From Clostridia bacterium (GTDB taxonomy: Bacteria; Bacillota; Clostridia; Christensenellales; SZUA-584): DNA of 64,000 bases. Location: assembly GCA_018648645.1 (NCBI GenBank), contig JABGQS010000009.1:16653-80652 (forward strand). Direction: 5' to 3'. How positions within the stretch are numbered: the stretch's first letter is position 1; the number at the start of each line of letters is the position of its first letter. A program made the translations under genes and the position numbers. The notes below the pieces were generated by a model. That model was not told the origin of the DNA and searched no databases. It worked only from the letters and a program-made list of their open reading frames with translations. Of this stretch, positions 28,318 to 36,561 are shown one piece after another.

Positions 28318-29514
28318 CTACGCGATTGTGTAAAACCAAGCTGCGCCGTACAAGTTGATGATAATCCCCACCGCCGCCAACGCTATCGGCAGTATGGGCA
28401 TCTTGTCATCAAGGCTTCGCCGCGCCAGCGTCCTGTCGCCCATAATCATCACCGCCATGAACGGTATCATGTCCACCAAATACCTGCTGCCAAACTGCCA
28501 ACCGCCCATTGTTTTGTGCGACAGCATCAGCAACATATGCGCAATCAAACATAATAAATATATCAGCTGCTTTGCGCCAAACTTCTGTCGTATCATGCTG
28601 ACCACCAAAAGTATATACACCGGGTTGACGAGGAAAAACAGCGTTCCGTTAAACATCGGCGGCATTAGCTCGCCATCAATAATTCTCGGCAGCTTCAATA
28701 TCTCCATAAAATTCGTGCCGATATACTTCAAACTAAACTGCGGCTCGCTGGCAAACTCAGGCAGATAGTTGTGCCCAAACTCTATGAAGCTTTCAAACCT
28801 TATATAATTATACACCGCGACTGCAGCTCCTACCAGCACCAACGGCAAAACATACTTGATGCAAGCCGCCAGCGTTTTGACCGCGCCTCTGCCTTCGCTT
28901 ATATTCCTATACAGCAAGTATAGCGCCAGCGGAAAATACACAATTTGAAACGGTCTGCACGCAAACGCGATCCCCAGGCTGAGAAACGCAAAATACCACG
29001 CGACCTTTTTCTTGCTAAATAACAAATACACACACAGTGCGCTAAAGAAGAATCCCTGCACTTGCGCGCTAAACCACACCCACCCCGTTACCGACAAATA
29101 GAAAACGTTGCTGCCCAGCACAAAGAGCAGTGCCAACACCGCCGCAGTAACTCCACTAAATTTGTTTCGCACAAACGTAAAGAATATCAGCACCAGCGCG
29201 CCAACCGCGAACAATGTGTTGATTAGGTTGTCCGGCACGTCCATGCCAAATATGGGATACAGCGCAAACTGCACTACGCTTGGGAACGGCGGAAAGCTTA
29301 TAAAATATTGTCCTTCATACCGTGCAATCTCCAGCCACGGCACAAATTCGGGCAAGTTCGCCTGCCCGCTGTGCCACGCTGCCGCTTGACGCGTATACGA
29401 GTCATAATCGCTATGCGAAAAAAAGCCTTGTCCAATTACCAAATACAAAGCTGTAAATGCGATTATTAGTATTGCTATCGCCCAAATAATATGGAAGTTC
29501 TGTTTACTTTTCAT
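28318..29514 (-). CDS. Polytopic membrane protein, GT-C glycosyltransferase-like
   Basis: 398 residues with about nine to ten hydrophobic helices. After the first helix the extracytoplasmic loop contains HSDYDSYTRQAAAWHSGQ with acidic residues, then ...FPPFPSVVQFALYPIFG; this first-loop Asp arrangement is typical of GT-C enzymes that use lipid-linked sugars. The later YLVDMIPFMAVMIM block recalls the C-terminal part of that superfamily. No specific family assigned. It starts 4 bp after the amino-acid kinase gene, so the two are in an operon; an RBS is weak, implying coupling. Confidence 0.6.
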   Translation of the reverse strand: MKSKQNFHIIWAIAILIIAFTALYLVIGQGFFSHSDYDSYTRQAAAWHSGQANLPEFVPWLEIARYEGQYFISFPPFPSVVQFALYPIFGMDVPDNLINTLFAVGALVLIFFTFVRNKFSGVTAAVLALLFVLGSNVFYLSVTGWVWFSAQVQGFFFSALCVYLLFSKKKVAWYFAFLSLGIAFACRPFQIVYFPLALYLLYRNISEGRGAVKTLAACIKYVLPLVLVGAAVAVYNYIRFESFIEFGHNYLPEFASEPQFSLKYIGTNFMEILKLPRIIDGELMPPMFNGTLFFLVNPVYILLVVSMIRQKFGAKQLIYLLCLIAHMLLMLSHKTMGGWQFGSRYLVDMIPFMAVMIMGDRTLARRSLDDKMPILPIALAAVGIIINLYGAAWFYTIA

Positions 29515-29518
29515 GTCG

Positions 29519-30346
29519 CTATTTTAAATAGATGTGCGTGCTGACCGCTTTGCCCGATACTATATCGTCAATGCGGTTTTCCGCGCTGCTAATATAAACG
29601 TGCGTGCCCATTTTTGCAGGACCCAACGAATACTTCAGCTTGGCGCCCGCACCGTTAGCACCCGGTCGCGAAGCACCTTTGCAGTATTCGATCGCTTTGT
29701 TCACGTTTTGCTCAAGCTCCTTTGGCGTGCTTCCCGACACCTCGCGTATCAAAGTAGACGCATCACCGCGCACCTTGTATATACCGCTCACCGACGTTAA
29801 TATCACAAGCTGCCTTGCTTTGACCAGCATCGATATAATCGCCGCCGTTTCGTCATTGTCCACGCTCTCGATAATAGCCCTGCCGCCGCTGCCCATCGCC
29901 TTTAGCTCCATCTTGCGGTTTTCTTCGCTAGACACCGGGTCGTTATAATTGACAATAGGTATAGCGTCCTGCTCCGGCGCTCTAAGCAGAAACTTTAATA
30001 TATGCTCTCTTTTCTCGCTGTCGTTAAAATGGCTGTGCTCCACAAGCATCTGCCGCACAGAATATGACGGGTTAATAAACCGCCGATAGTTCTTCAGCAG
30101 AATCATCTGCCCCTGCGCTGCATAATCGGTTTTCACGTCCTCAACATCGCCTTCAATCTCGCTGCCGTGCCGGCTAAGGTAATCCAGCCGTCCAATCTCG
30201 GTAGCGCCCGAGCTTACAAGCAGCATTCCCGGTTTCAGCGCTTTGCCGAGTCGGCTGAATATATTATAATCAAGGTCTCCGTCCTCGTTATGTATAAGTG
30301 CCATCGACCCTATTTTTACAACAATATCATAAACACTGTTTAACAT
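29519..30346 (-). CDS. Amino-acid kinase family protein, glutamate 5-kinase-like
   Basis: 275 residues. Family motifs: N-terminal YDIVVKIGSMAL, LLVSSGATEIGRLDYL, AIPIVNYNDPVSSEE, DNDETAAIISMLVKARQLVI followed by LTSVSGIYKV, all matching the ProB-type kinase fold, which phosphorylates a carboxyl group with ATP. It lacks the PUA domain, the first glycine-rich loop is unusual (GSM instead of GSS) and no proA is nearby, so the true substrate may not be glutamate. It lies 1 bp downstream of a membrane protein gene and 4 bp before a GT-C-like gene. Confidence 0.7.
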   Translation of the reverse strand: MLNSVYDIVVKIGSMALIHNEDGDLDYNIFSRLGKALKPGMLLVSSGATEIGRLDYLSRHGSEIEGDVEDVKTDYAAQGQMILLKNYRRFINPSYSVRQMLVEHSHFNDSEKREHILKFLLRAPEQDAIPIVNYNDPVSSEENRKMELKAMGSGGRAIIESVDNDETAAIISMLVKARQLVILTSVSGIYKVRGDASTLIREVSGSTPKELEQNVNKAIEYCKGASRPGANGAGAKLKYSLGPAKMGTHVYISSAENRIDDIVSGKAVSTHIYLK

Positions 30347-30347
30347 T

Positions 30348-31040
30348 CTAATTCCCCGTTTTTATCTTAAATAATTTTCTCTTTGGCTTGCGTTTCTCAA
30401 AACGTATCGTTGCCCGCTTGTTCAGCACTTGGCTAAACCCGGTAAATTTCATTTGCACGAATATCCCCAGCGCAGTGACAACCACAGCAGCAATCAGGAA
30501 TATATACGCGTTGTCCCTGATAATCGTGTATACTACGTTAAGTACTGACTCGTCTACGCCCACATTTGCACCGCCGCTAAATATCAAAAACAGCACAACA
30601 CCGCTCGCCAAACTTCCACCAAGCAGCGATGAAGCCGCAATTACTCCCGTTCGCTCGTACGCCGCGCTCAGCAGCCCCACCAAAATACAAAGTGCCAAAT
30701 ATGCGGGAACAACATACGGCATGTGCTCCAGTCCAAACGCATATACGAAATACACAAAAAACAGCGCTGCGCCCATAATCCCGGTTATGAATCCCGACAA
30801 ACGCAATATAAAGAAAAGTACAATATAAAGTACAATTGCGCTGCCGCCATAAAACAGCGCGACATAAATATCGTCCCCAATTATTGTTTCGGACACAAAC
30901 AAATATATCGCTACCTCTAATACGAGCACACAGCACACCGGCAGCAGAAACCGCGCGTATTTATATCCAAACACGCAGTAAACTAGCCCAAGTGCCGCGA
31001 ATCCTATTAAGCTGATTTGTGAATAAATCGATAATAACAC
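30348..31040 (-). CDS. Seven-helix membrane protein (DUF4203/TMEM198-like)
   Basis: 230 residues, almost entirely hydrophobic with seven likely helices and a very basic C-terminal tail (RATIRFEKRKPKRKLFKIKT). The topology resembles DUF4203/TMEM198-type proteins, but sequence similarity is only suggestive. It starts with GTG at 31040, preceded by GAGGGT. First gene of a three-gene operon with the kinase and GT-C-like genes. Confidence 0.6.
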   Translation of the reverse strand: MLLSIYSQISLIGFAALGLVYCVFGYKYARFLLPVCCVLVLEVAIYLFVSETIIGDDIYVALFYGGSAIVLYIVLFFILRLSGFITGIMGAALFFVYFVYAFGLEHMPYVVPAYLALCILVGLLSAAYERTGVIAASSLLGGSLASGVVLFLIFSGGANVGVDESVLNVVYTIIRDNAYIFLIAAVVVTALGIFVQMKFTGFSQVLNKRATIRFEKRKPKRKLFKIKTGN

Positions 31041-31160
31041 GAATACTTACCCTCACTCTTGTCGCTTGAATGTGCTCGTTTACTTATTATACCTTAAAGG
31101 GAACGCTATTTCAAATATACCACATATATTTACTCTTTTTGGTTTTCTCGCAGCTTTGCT

Positions 31161-31197
31161 ATAAAAACAAATGGATAGCCAAACAAGCTGACTACCC
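31161..31197 (-). terminator. Possible terminator behind the first NanA-like gene
   Basis: On the minus strand GGGTAG pairs with CTATCC (one G-T pair) and is followed by ATTTGTTTTTAT, about 28 bp past the stop. Confidence 0.45.
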
Positions 31198-31224
31198 ACT
31201 ATTTTGCACTTAATTGCCCGTGTC

Positions 31225-32115
31225 CTAAATCTGCAGCCCCGCCGCTATAATCTCTTTTTTAACCTGCTGCATTTGCTCTGCGTTAAACGGGCGCTGCGGT
31301 GCTACGGGATACCCAATGTCAAAGCCCATCATCTCAAGAACCGCTTTGCCTGTTCTTACAACGCCGTATTTCAGCATAACCGAAATAACTTTGTTGACCG
31401 CATACTGCGCTTGCTGCGCCGCTTCGATGTCTCCGGCTCTAAAGTAGTTGTATATATCGCAGTACTTGTCGCTCATAATGTTGTACGTGCCGCCAATGCC
31501 GCCGTCCGCACCCATCATCAGCCCGCAAATCAAAGTCTCGTCCGGACCATTGAGCATGTTGATGTCGCCGCCGTTCAGCTCTTTTAATTTTCTGAACAGA
31601 TAATAGTCGCTCAAAGTATACTTCGCGCCTATTACGTTTGGAATCTCCATCAGCTTCCCTAAAACGTCCGTCAAGTCCATACCCGCAAACGATCCCTTTG
31701 CATAAACGATCACCGGCAAATCCGTATTATCCGCGATAATTTTATAGTAGTTCACAAACTCGTCCGCGTCGTACGCATAAAAATGCGAAGGTGGCAGCGA
31801 GCTCACAGCGTCTGCGCCGGTCTTTGTCGCGTGCTTTGTCAGCTCAATCGTGTCACCAATATTCGCCGCGCCAATGTGGTCGATAATCACGCCTTTTCCC
31901 TTGGCGTTGTCTACAGCAACTTCCGCCATGCGCATGCGTGTTTCCTTTGGAAGTGCCAATCCTTCGCCCATAGCGCCGCAGATATAAAACCCTGCCGAGC
32001 CATTATCAAAGTGCCAGTCCATCATTTTGCTCACTGTCTTTTCTTTCAACTTCTGGTTTTCGTCAAACGGAGTCGCGATTGCAGGCATTATGCCCGTGAA
32101 CTTAACATTGCTCAT
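31225..32115 (-). CDS. N-acetylneuraminate lyase / DapA-superfamily aldolase (paralogue 1)
   Basis: 296 residues, a class I aldolase TIM barrel. CGAMGEGLALPKETRMRMAE carries the carboxylate-binding GxxGE site; Tyr in LPVIVYAKGSFAGMDL and the Schiff-base Lys in VIGAKYTLSDYYLFRKLKEL are in place; GADGGIGGTYNIMS follows. The K-(Y/F)-T pattern and the IDHIGAANIGDTIELTKHA block match NanA better than DapA. Sialic-acid cleavage is therefore the likelier activity, but no other nan gene is nearby. A second, clearly related copy is at 36562-37446. Confidence 0.8.
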   Translation of the reverse strand: MSNVKFTGIMPAIATPFDENQKLKEKTVSKMMDWHFDNGSAGFYICGAMGEGLALPKETRMRMAEVAVDNAKGKGVIIDHIGAANIGDTIELTKHATKTGADAVSSLPPSHFYAYDADEFVNYYKIIADNTDLPVIVYAKGSFAGMDLTDVLGKLMEIPNVIGAKYTLSDYYLFRKLKELNGGDINMLNGPDETLICGLMMGADGGIGGTYNIMSDKYCDIYNYFRAGDIEAAQQAQYAVNKVISVMLKYGVVRTGKAVLEMMGFDIGYPVAPQRPFNAEQMQQVKKEIIAAGLQI

Positions 32116-32175
32116 AAACTTCTCCTTGCATTATTGCAATAGTTTTGTACCTTCGCATTAGCAAAAGTCAAACTG

Positions 32176-32204
32176 ATTGTACTCCAGTTTACCTCATAAA
32201 GCAA
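32176..32204 (-). promoter_or_regulatory. Promoter of the first NanA-like gene
   Basis: On the minus strand TTGCTT, 17 bp, TACAAT; about 60 bp upstream of the ATG at 32115. No GntR or other operator was obvious around it. Confidence 0.65.
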
Positions 32205-32338
32205 TCGGAATTTCATATTTTTATCCATATTATTTTCATCCGCTTTATCTCGTTAAAACCTACTGCTCAATTGGTTTGTTTTATCGCCCATTTCTCACTT
32301 GTTTTACGAGCACTGTCAACCTTAAACCACCACTATTT

Positions 32339-33118
32339 CTACTGTATCATAACCCACTTGTCTATCGACTCAAACCCCAGCTTGTGATACACGCTGCCCG
32401 CTTTTGGGTTGTCATAAAACAGACAAAGCGTTTTGCCTTCACTGAGCACATCCGCGCAGAGTTTTGACAAACACACTCTCATCAGCCCGCGATTTCGGTA
32501 CGCCTTTGCGGTCGCCACACCGACAATCATGGCGGATCTACTGTTCTCCGCCGTGGTCTGCGAAACGCTCATCATCTGCCCGTCGCTGTCCTCCATATAA
32601 TAAATCCTGCCCGACTTATCGCTTATCCTTTCCTCTATTTCCTTTTGAGTGGTCGGTCTGTCGAACTCCTCGATGGTCTCCAGCAGCGCCTGAATGCGCG
32701 CGGCATCGCTAACCTTCGCGGTTTTTATATCAGCGCTGTTTTCCTTCAGCAACTCTTTGCTCGTCAGCTCGCAGAAATACATCCGCTTCACCTTTTTGTC
32801 CGGCAAAAGGTTTACATAATTGTTGATGATACTCTCTTTACCCGAAATCATGGTGTCGTCTTCAAAAGCGCTTATTATCTTCTTAAACTCGGCGTCATCA
32901 AAATCCGCTTCCTTATAATAAGGTATAAAGTTGTCGTTGTATCGCAGCAGCACGCCGTTCAACTCGCCCCGCTCGTCAAAGCTGCCCCAAACGTCCTGAA
33001 ACTCCTTGTCGAACCCAAACAGCTCAATGTCCCCCAGCGCAAACAGATTGATGGACGGCTCATACGCCAAATACTCCATCGTTATTTTTCTGTCCTTCTC
33101 TTCCAGCTTTCTAACCAT
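32339..33118 (-). CDS. GNAT family acetyltransferase with N-terminal extension
   Basis: 259 residues. The N-terminal half (about 1-125) is a non-catalytic GNAT-like domain; the C-terminal half contains motif A as VGVATAKAYRNRGLMRVCLS (about 193-212) and a final KAGSVYHKLGFESIDKWVMI. This two-part layout is seen in GNAT proteins with a DUF4081-like front half. Substrate unknown. Transcribed alone toward the first NanA-like gene. Confidence 0.8.
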   Translation of the reverse strand: MVRKLEEKDRKITMEYLAYEPSINLFALGDIELFGFDKEFQDVWGSFDERGELNGVLLRYNDNFIPYYKEADFDDAEFKKIISAFEDDTMISGKESIINNYVNLLPDKKVKRMYFCELTSKELLKENSADIKTAKVSDAARIQALLETIEEFDRPTTQKEIEERISDKSGRIYYMEDSDGQMMSVSQTTAENSRSAMIVGVATAKAYRNRGLMRVCLSKLCADVLSEGKTLCLFYDNPKAGSVYHKLGFESIDKWVMIQ

Positions 33119-33174
33119 ATAACTTCCCTCTCTGTCTTATCAGCGCTCCTTGTTGCCAATCACATATTATATTC

Positions 33175-34245
33175 TCAGTATACTCGATTCCTATAATTCT
33201 TTCCATGCTTTTTGATGTCCCTCGCATACTTGCTTATCTGCTTTCCTTTTTCCCTCTTACCTTTGATAAACTCACTTTTCTCTTCTATATACTTGTTTTC
33301 CCGCATCAGCTTCAAATAGCTGTCCCATCGCTCCTGCGATATTTGACCACTTTCCAGTGCTCGCTGCACAGCGCATCCCGGTTCGCCCATGTGCGAACAG
33401 TCGCCAAATTTGCAGTCCTCAAAATACGCTTCAATATCGCTGAACGTTTGCACAACGCCCTCCGCTGCATCCCACATCCCAAGCTCGCGCATGCCCGGTG
33501 TATCGATAACCATCGCGCCGCAACTCAGCATAACAAGCTGCCTGTGCGTTGTTGTGTGCCTGCCTTTGCTGTCGTCCTCGCGAATGTCGTTGACCGCCAT
33601 CACCGTCTGCCCTTCAAGGCTGTTCACCAAGCTCGATTTGCCTACGCCGCTGCTGCCAAGAAACACAACGGTACTCCCGCGCTGCAAATACTTTTCAAGC
33701 GCATCAATGCCCTCGCCCGTCTTCGCGCTTATAGCTACAACATCCACTCCCGGCGCCATTTCGCTCGTTTCATTGACCGCCTCTTGCCAGTCCTGCGCAA
33801 GGTCGGCCTTGTTTAGCAGTATTACCGGCGTCGCACCGCTTTGCCACGCCAGCGCCAAATACCTGTCCAGCCGCTTATAGTTCAAATCGTTGTTCAGCGA
33901 TGACATGATAAACACGTAATCGAAATTCGCTGCCACCACCTGCTCCAACGGCGCTGATGGATCAGGGTCTTTTCTGACAAAGCACGACTTGCGCTTCCCC
34001 GTTTTCACAATTTGGCTGTCTCCGTGTTCGTTTAATACAACCAGCACAAAATCGCCCGCCGTCGGGAACATCTGCTCCGTCTCGTTATAATACACCCCCG
34101 GTTTCAGCTTCGCGTGCCCTGTGCCGTTCTCACTTACAATCTCAAACCTTTCTCTGTGCACCGCCGTTACTCTTGCCGGCACCGCTCCGTCAATCTCTTC
34201 CTCAAAATAGTTTGCCTTATATCCATATGCCTCAATATTACTCAT
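33175..34245 (-). CDS. rsgA: Ribosome small subunit-dependent GTPase A
   Basis: 356 residues. Circularly permuted GTPase acting in late 30S assembly. N-terminal OB-fold (about 20-85), then G4 LLNKADLAQ, G1 VFLGSSGVGKSSLVNSLEGQ and G3 DTPGMRELGMWD in the permuted order. The C-terminal zinc site is formed by CKFGDCSHMGEPGCAVQRAL (C-x5-H-x5-C type). The upstream gap contains a terminator and a structured RNA. Confidence 0.95.
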   Translation of the reverse strand: MSNIEAYGYKANYFEEEIDGAVPARVTAVHRERFEIVSENGTGHAKLKPGVYYNETEQMFPTAGDFVLVVLNEHGDSQIVKTGKRKSCFVRKDPDPSAPLEQVVAANFDYVFIMSSLNNDLNYKRLDRYLALAWQSGATPVILLNKADLAQDWQEAVNETSEMAPGVDVVAISAKTGEGIDALEKYLQRGSTVVFLGSSGVGKSSLVNSLEGQTVMAVNDIREDDSKGRHTTTHRQLVMLSCGAMVIDTPGMRELGMWDAAEGVVQTFSDIEAYFEDCKFGDCSHMGEPGCAVQRALESGQISQERWDSYLKLMRENKYIEEKSEFIKGKREKGKQISKYARDIKKHGKNYRNRVY

Positions 34246-34403
34246 TTATATTCTCCTATATCGTTTCGTTTACACATCTGTCAAAGTTTGCTCGCCAAAC
34301 ATCCATGCAAACATTTACACATTTGTTTCCTTTGCTCCATCAGCAAAGCCTATAAAGGATATCCGCGCAAATCATCTTTAATCAGCTAACAATACGATAT
34401 ATA

Positions 34404-34431
34404 CAAAAAGCACGGCATTCCCGCCATGCTT
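34404..34431 (-). terminator. Terminator of the candidate small RNA
   Basis: On the minus strand AGCATGGC and GCCGTGCT form the stem (one mismatch) around GGGAAT, followed by TTTTTGTATAT. Confidence 0.8.
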
Positions 34432-34593
34432 GTCACATTATAAATATAAATGCTAATCGCAAATTGATTTTTGGGTAATGTCTTTATGCGTACACAAATT
34501 TGCTCTTGCAAACCCATGCACAGGCTTTATTAAGTTGTCAGAACTCCCACATAGGCCACTGTTAACATAAAACACTACCTCCGTTCATTTATT
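34404..34593 (-). ncRNA. Candidate small structured RNA with own promoter and terminator
   Basis: A strong promoter (34600-34629) and a terminator (34404-34431) delimit a transcript of about 190 nt in a 380-bp gap without a convincing gene. The two ends of its core pair: GGTAGTGTTTTATG at 34579-34566 with CATAAAGACATTACC at 34488-34474, giving 14 base pairs with one bulge and two G-U pairs. Inside are TTTGC-AAGA-GCAAA and CCTATG/CATGGG helices. A 12-residue ORF with GGAGG nine bases upstream starts inside the closing stem (ATG 34568-34566). Size and organisation are compatible with 6S-like RNA or with a leader acting on rsgA, but no family was identified. Confidence 0.6.
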
Positions 34594-34599
34594 GCCAAG

Positions 34600-34629
34600 A
34601 TTATAACACAACCACATTTGTAGTGTCAA
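34600..34629 (-). promoter_or_regulatory. Strong promoter of the candidate small RNA
   Basis: On the minus strand a perfect TTGACA, 18 bp, and a perfect TATAAT with TG one base upstream (TGTTATAAT). It overlaps the end of the GNAT gene. It is the closest match to the vegetative consensus found in the window. Confidence 0.8.
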
Positions 34630-35072
34630 TCAATTATCTTTATCGAATGAGTTGCTTTATCCTCATCAATTCGTACAAACCCAATCGACTCATAAAACCG
34701 CGCCGCCTGCTGATTGTCGGTATACAACCTCACCTTTTCAAAATACGGCTTTGCATGCTTCAAAACCGTTTGAACCAACGCTTTGCCAATGCCCTTTCTT
34801 TGATGGCCGGGCAAGACATACAGACGTCTCAATCTCCCTGTCGTGCAGCCCGGCGCATAAGGGTCAATGTTCAATCCACAAATCGCAATACACTTTTCGT
34901 TTTCAAACACACCAAGCAAAGCTTCTCCGCTCATGTCAAAGACGTTTACTTTGCTTGCCCAATCATCAATAGCTCGTTGCACAAGCAAATGCCCGTGCTC
35001 ACTTGCGTCCGCCGCCAATTGCTTTATTTTATAAATGTCTTTGTCAGCTACTTCTCTAATGGTTAATTTCAA
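34626..35072 (-). CDS. GNAT family N-acetyltransferase
   Basis: 148 residues, a single GNAT domain. Motif A is RRLYVLPGHQRKGIGKALVQ (about 80-99) with the Q/R-x2-G-x-G/A acetyl-CoA loop; AARFYESIGFVRIDED follows as motif B. Substrate unknown. Transcribed alone. Confidence 0.88.
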   Translation of the reverse strand: MKLTIREVADKDIYKIKQLAADASEHGHLLVQRAIDDWASKVNVFDMSGEALLGVFENEKCIAICGLNIDPYAPGCTTGRLRRLYVLPGHQRKGIGKALVQTVLKHAKPYFEKVRLYTDNQQAARFYESIGFVRIDEDKATHSIKIID

Positions 35073-35208
35073 ATCATATTCTCCGGATTATCAATGGTTT
35101 TTTTCACTATCCTTTTTTATTCCGTCTTTCCTTACACACCGCAAGCAAATACGCCTTGACAAAACATAGCCAAAGTTACGCATATATCGCCCATTCAATC
35201 GGTCTTGC

Positions 35209-36270
35209 CTAGTCCGCAAAGAAGTCCCTTAGCTTTTGCCGTGCCTGCTCAATGTCAAGCACCATAACCCAGCTCATTTCGCCTTCTTCCAATTCGTACC
35301 CGTCCGCTTCGTCCGGCATCCGTACAACCTGCGCGTCGTTATCAAGGCACATCTGCAAAATTTCCGCAATGTCGCCATACTCCTCTTCACTAAACGAGCT
35401 ATACATATTCGGCGCAATTTTTTTCATCAACGCAACCATATCATCCGTGCTTAAGTCCTTCAGCTTTTCAGTAAAATCGATCACCCACATTTTAGACATG
35501 CCGTCAATGAACGAGTTTACGGCCCGAATCATACCTTCCGTTCCGCCCGAAGCTTTTGAAACTCTGTTTGGCGTTGTCAGTATCATCGCTAATACCTGAG
35601 CACCGCTGAGTGTCTTTTCACCCGGCGAATCCAGCTTATCGGGAGTCGGCACTCCGGGTATAAAATACTGAAGATTGTCAATCGATTGATTGTAGCTGCC
35701 GTCGTCGATTACCTCCTGCGATATATCCGCGTCAACCCCGCCCATTCCGTCAAAAAAGTCCAGCATACCTGTGAAGTTGATGACAATCGTATGCGTAAAC
35801 TCGAGGTCAAGTATTCGCGCAACCTCTGCCGGCAATGCTGCAGGGCCAAACCTGTCGCCCATCATCATGTTGGCAATTGTCTCATCCTCGCTTATCTGCA
35901 TCCCCATCAGCCACGCCATATCGACAATCTTGATGGTCGAATCATTCGGATCAAACTCAACAATAGCGTCAAAATTGTTATAGTCAAAACCCTTTTCCTC
36001 AATCGGCAGCGTGCAGTCCCTGCCGCCCATAACAGAAACATATACCAACAGCTTTGGCAGCATCGGCTTTTCCGTTTCCTCAATCGGCTTTTCCGTCAGT
36101 TTCTCAGCAACATCCTCTGCTTCGGATTGCTGAGCATCGGTGTCAGTCGAGCTGTCATTTGGCACAGCCGGTTTACACGAAGCAACTGACAATATTAAAA
36201 CCAGCACAATAACAACAATAAAGATGCTTTTTGCAATAGACTTGCGTGCTTGCTTATCAAATATAAACAT
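35209..36270 (-). CDS. Divergent LytR-CpsA-Psr-like lipoprotein
   Basis: 353 residues. A short cytoplasmic head, a hydrophobic helix and a possible lipobox (SVASC, Cys near 32) are followed by a Ser/Thr/Glu-rich linker (about 36-70). The remaining domain has LCP-like features: GPAALPAEVARILDLEFTHT, then FTGMLDFFDGMGGVDADISQ and LSGAQVLAMILTTPNRVSKA. However the conserved R-S-D-T and S-I-P-R-D motifs and the terminal R-x3-Q pattern that bind the polyprenyl pyrophosphate are missing, so it is probably inactive as a ligase. Compare the intact LCP protein at 39709-40851. Confidence 0.6.
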   Translation of the reverse strand: MFIFDKQARKSIAKSIFIVVIVLVLILSVASCKPAVPNDSSTDTDAQQSEAEDVAEKLTEKPIEETEKPMLPKLLVYVSVMGGRDCTLPIEEKGFDYNNFDAIVEFDPNDSTIKIVDMAWLMGMQISEDETIANMMMGDRFGPAALPAEVARILDLEFTHTIVINFTGMLDFFDGMGGVDADISQEVIDDGSYNQSIDNLQYFIPGVPTPDKLDSPGEKTLSGAQVLAMILTTPNRVSKASGGTEGMIRAVNSFIDGMSKMWVIDFTEKLKDLSTDDMVALMKKIAPNMYSSFSEEEYGDIAEILQMCLDNDAQVVRMPDEADGYELEEGEMSWVMVLDIEQARQKLRDFFAD

Positions 36271-36379
36271 AACATCACCTCAAAAAATATTCTTTTTTCA
36301 CGTCCGGCAATAGTCTGAAATGTACACTAATTATATCATATTTGACTGGCTGTCACAAATTCACCACAAACGATTACAA

Positions 36380-36424
36380 TAAAAAATGAGCCGCTCGTTA
36401 TTAAGTAACTAATCGGCTCATTTA
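36380..36424 (-). terminator. Second terminator behind the NanA paralogue 2 operon
   Basis: On the minus strand ATGAGCCG and CGGCTCAT form a perfect 8-bp stem with a 20-nt loop, followed by TTTTTTATTG. Confidence 0.75.
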
Positions 36425-36498
36425 TCGTCGGTTTTCGGCGTGAATCCTACTACCACTTCACAAACCAACGTATCACGTGCTATGTCGTCGATTAACCG

Positions 36499-36530
36499 CA
36501 AAAATAATAAAAGACTCGTTCGCAGTCTTT
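36499..36530 (-). terminator. First terminator behind the NanA paralogue 2 operon
   Basis: On the minus strand AAAGACT-GCGAACG-AGTCTTT followed by TATTATTTTTG, about 32 bp after the stop codon. Confidence 0.7.
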
Positions 36531-36561
36531 CAGAAATATATCACTAAATTCTTACACTTTG

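Noticed and set aside
34530..34568. 12-residue peptide ORF (ATG 34568) with GGAGG upstream
   Set aside because: Not listed as a gene: it sits inside the closing stem of the candidate RNA and is too short to support; noted in that entry.
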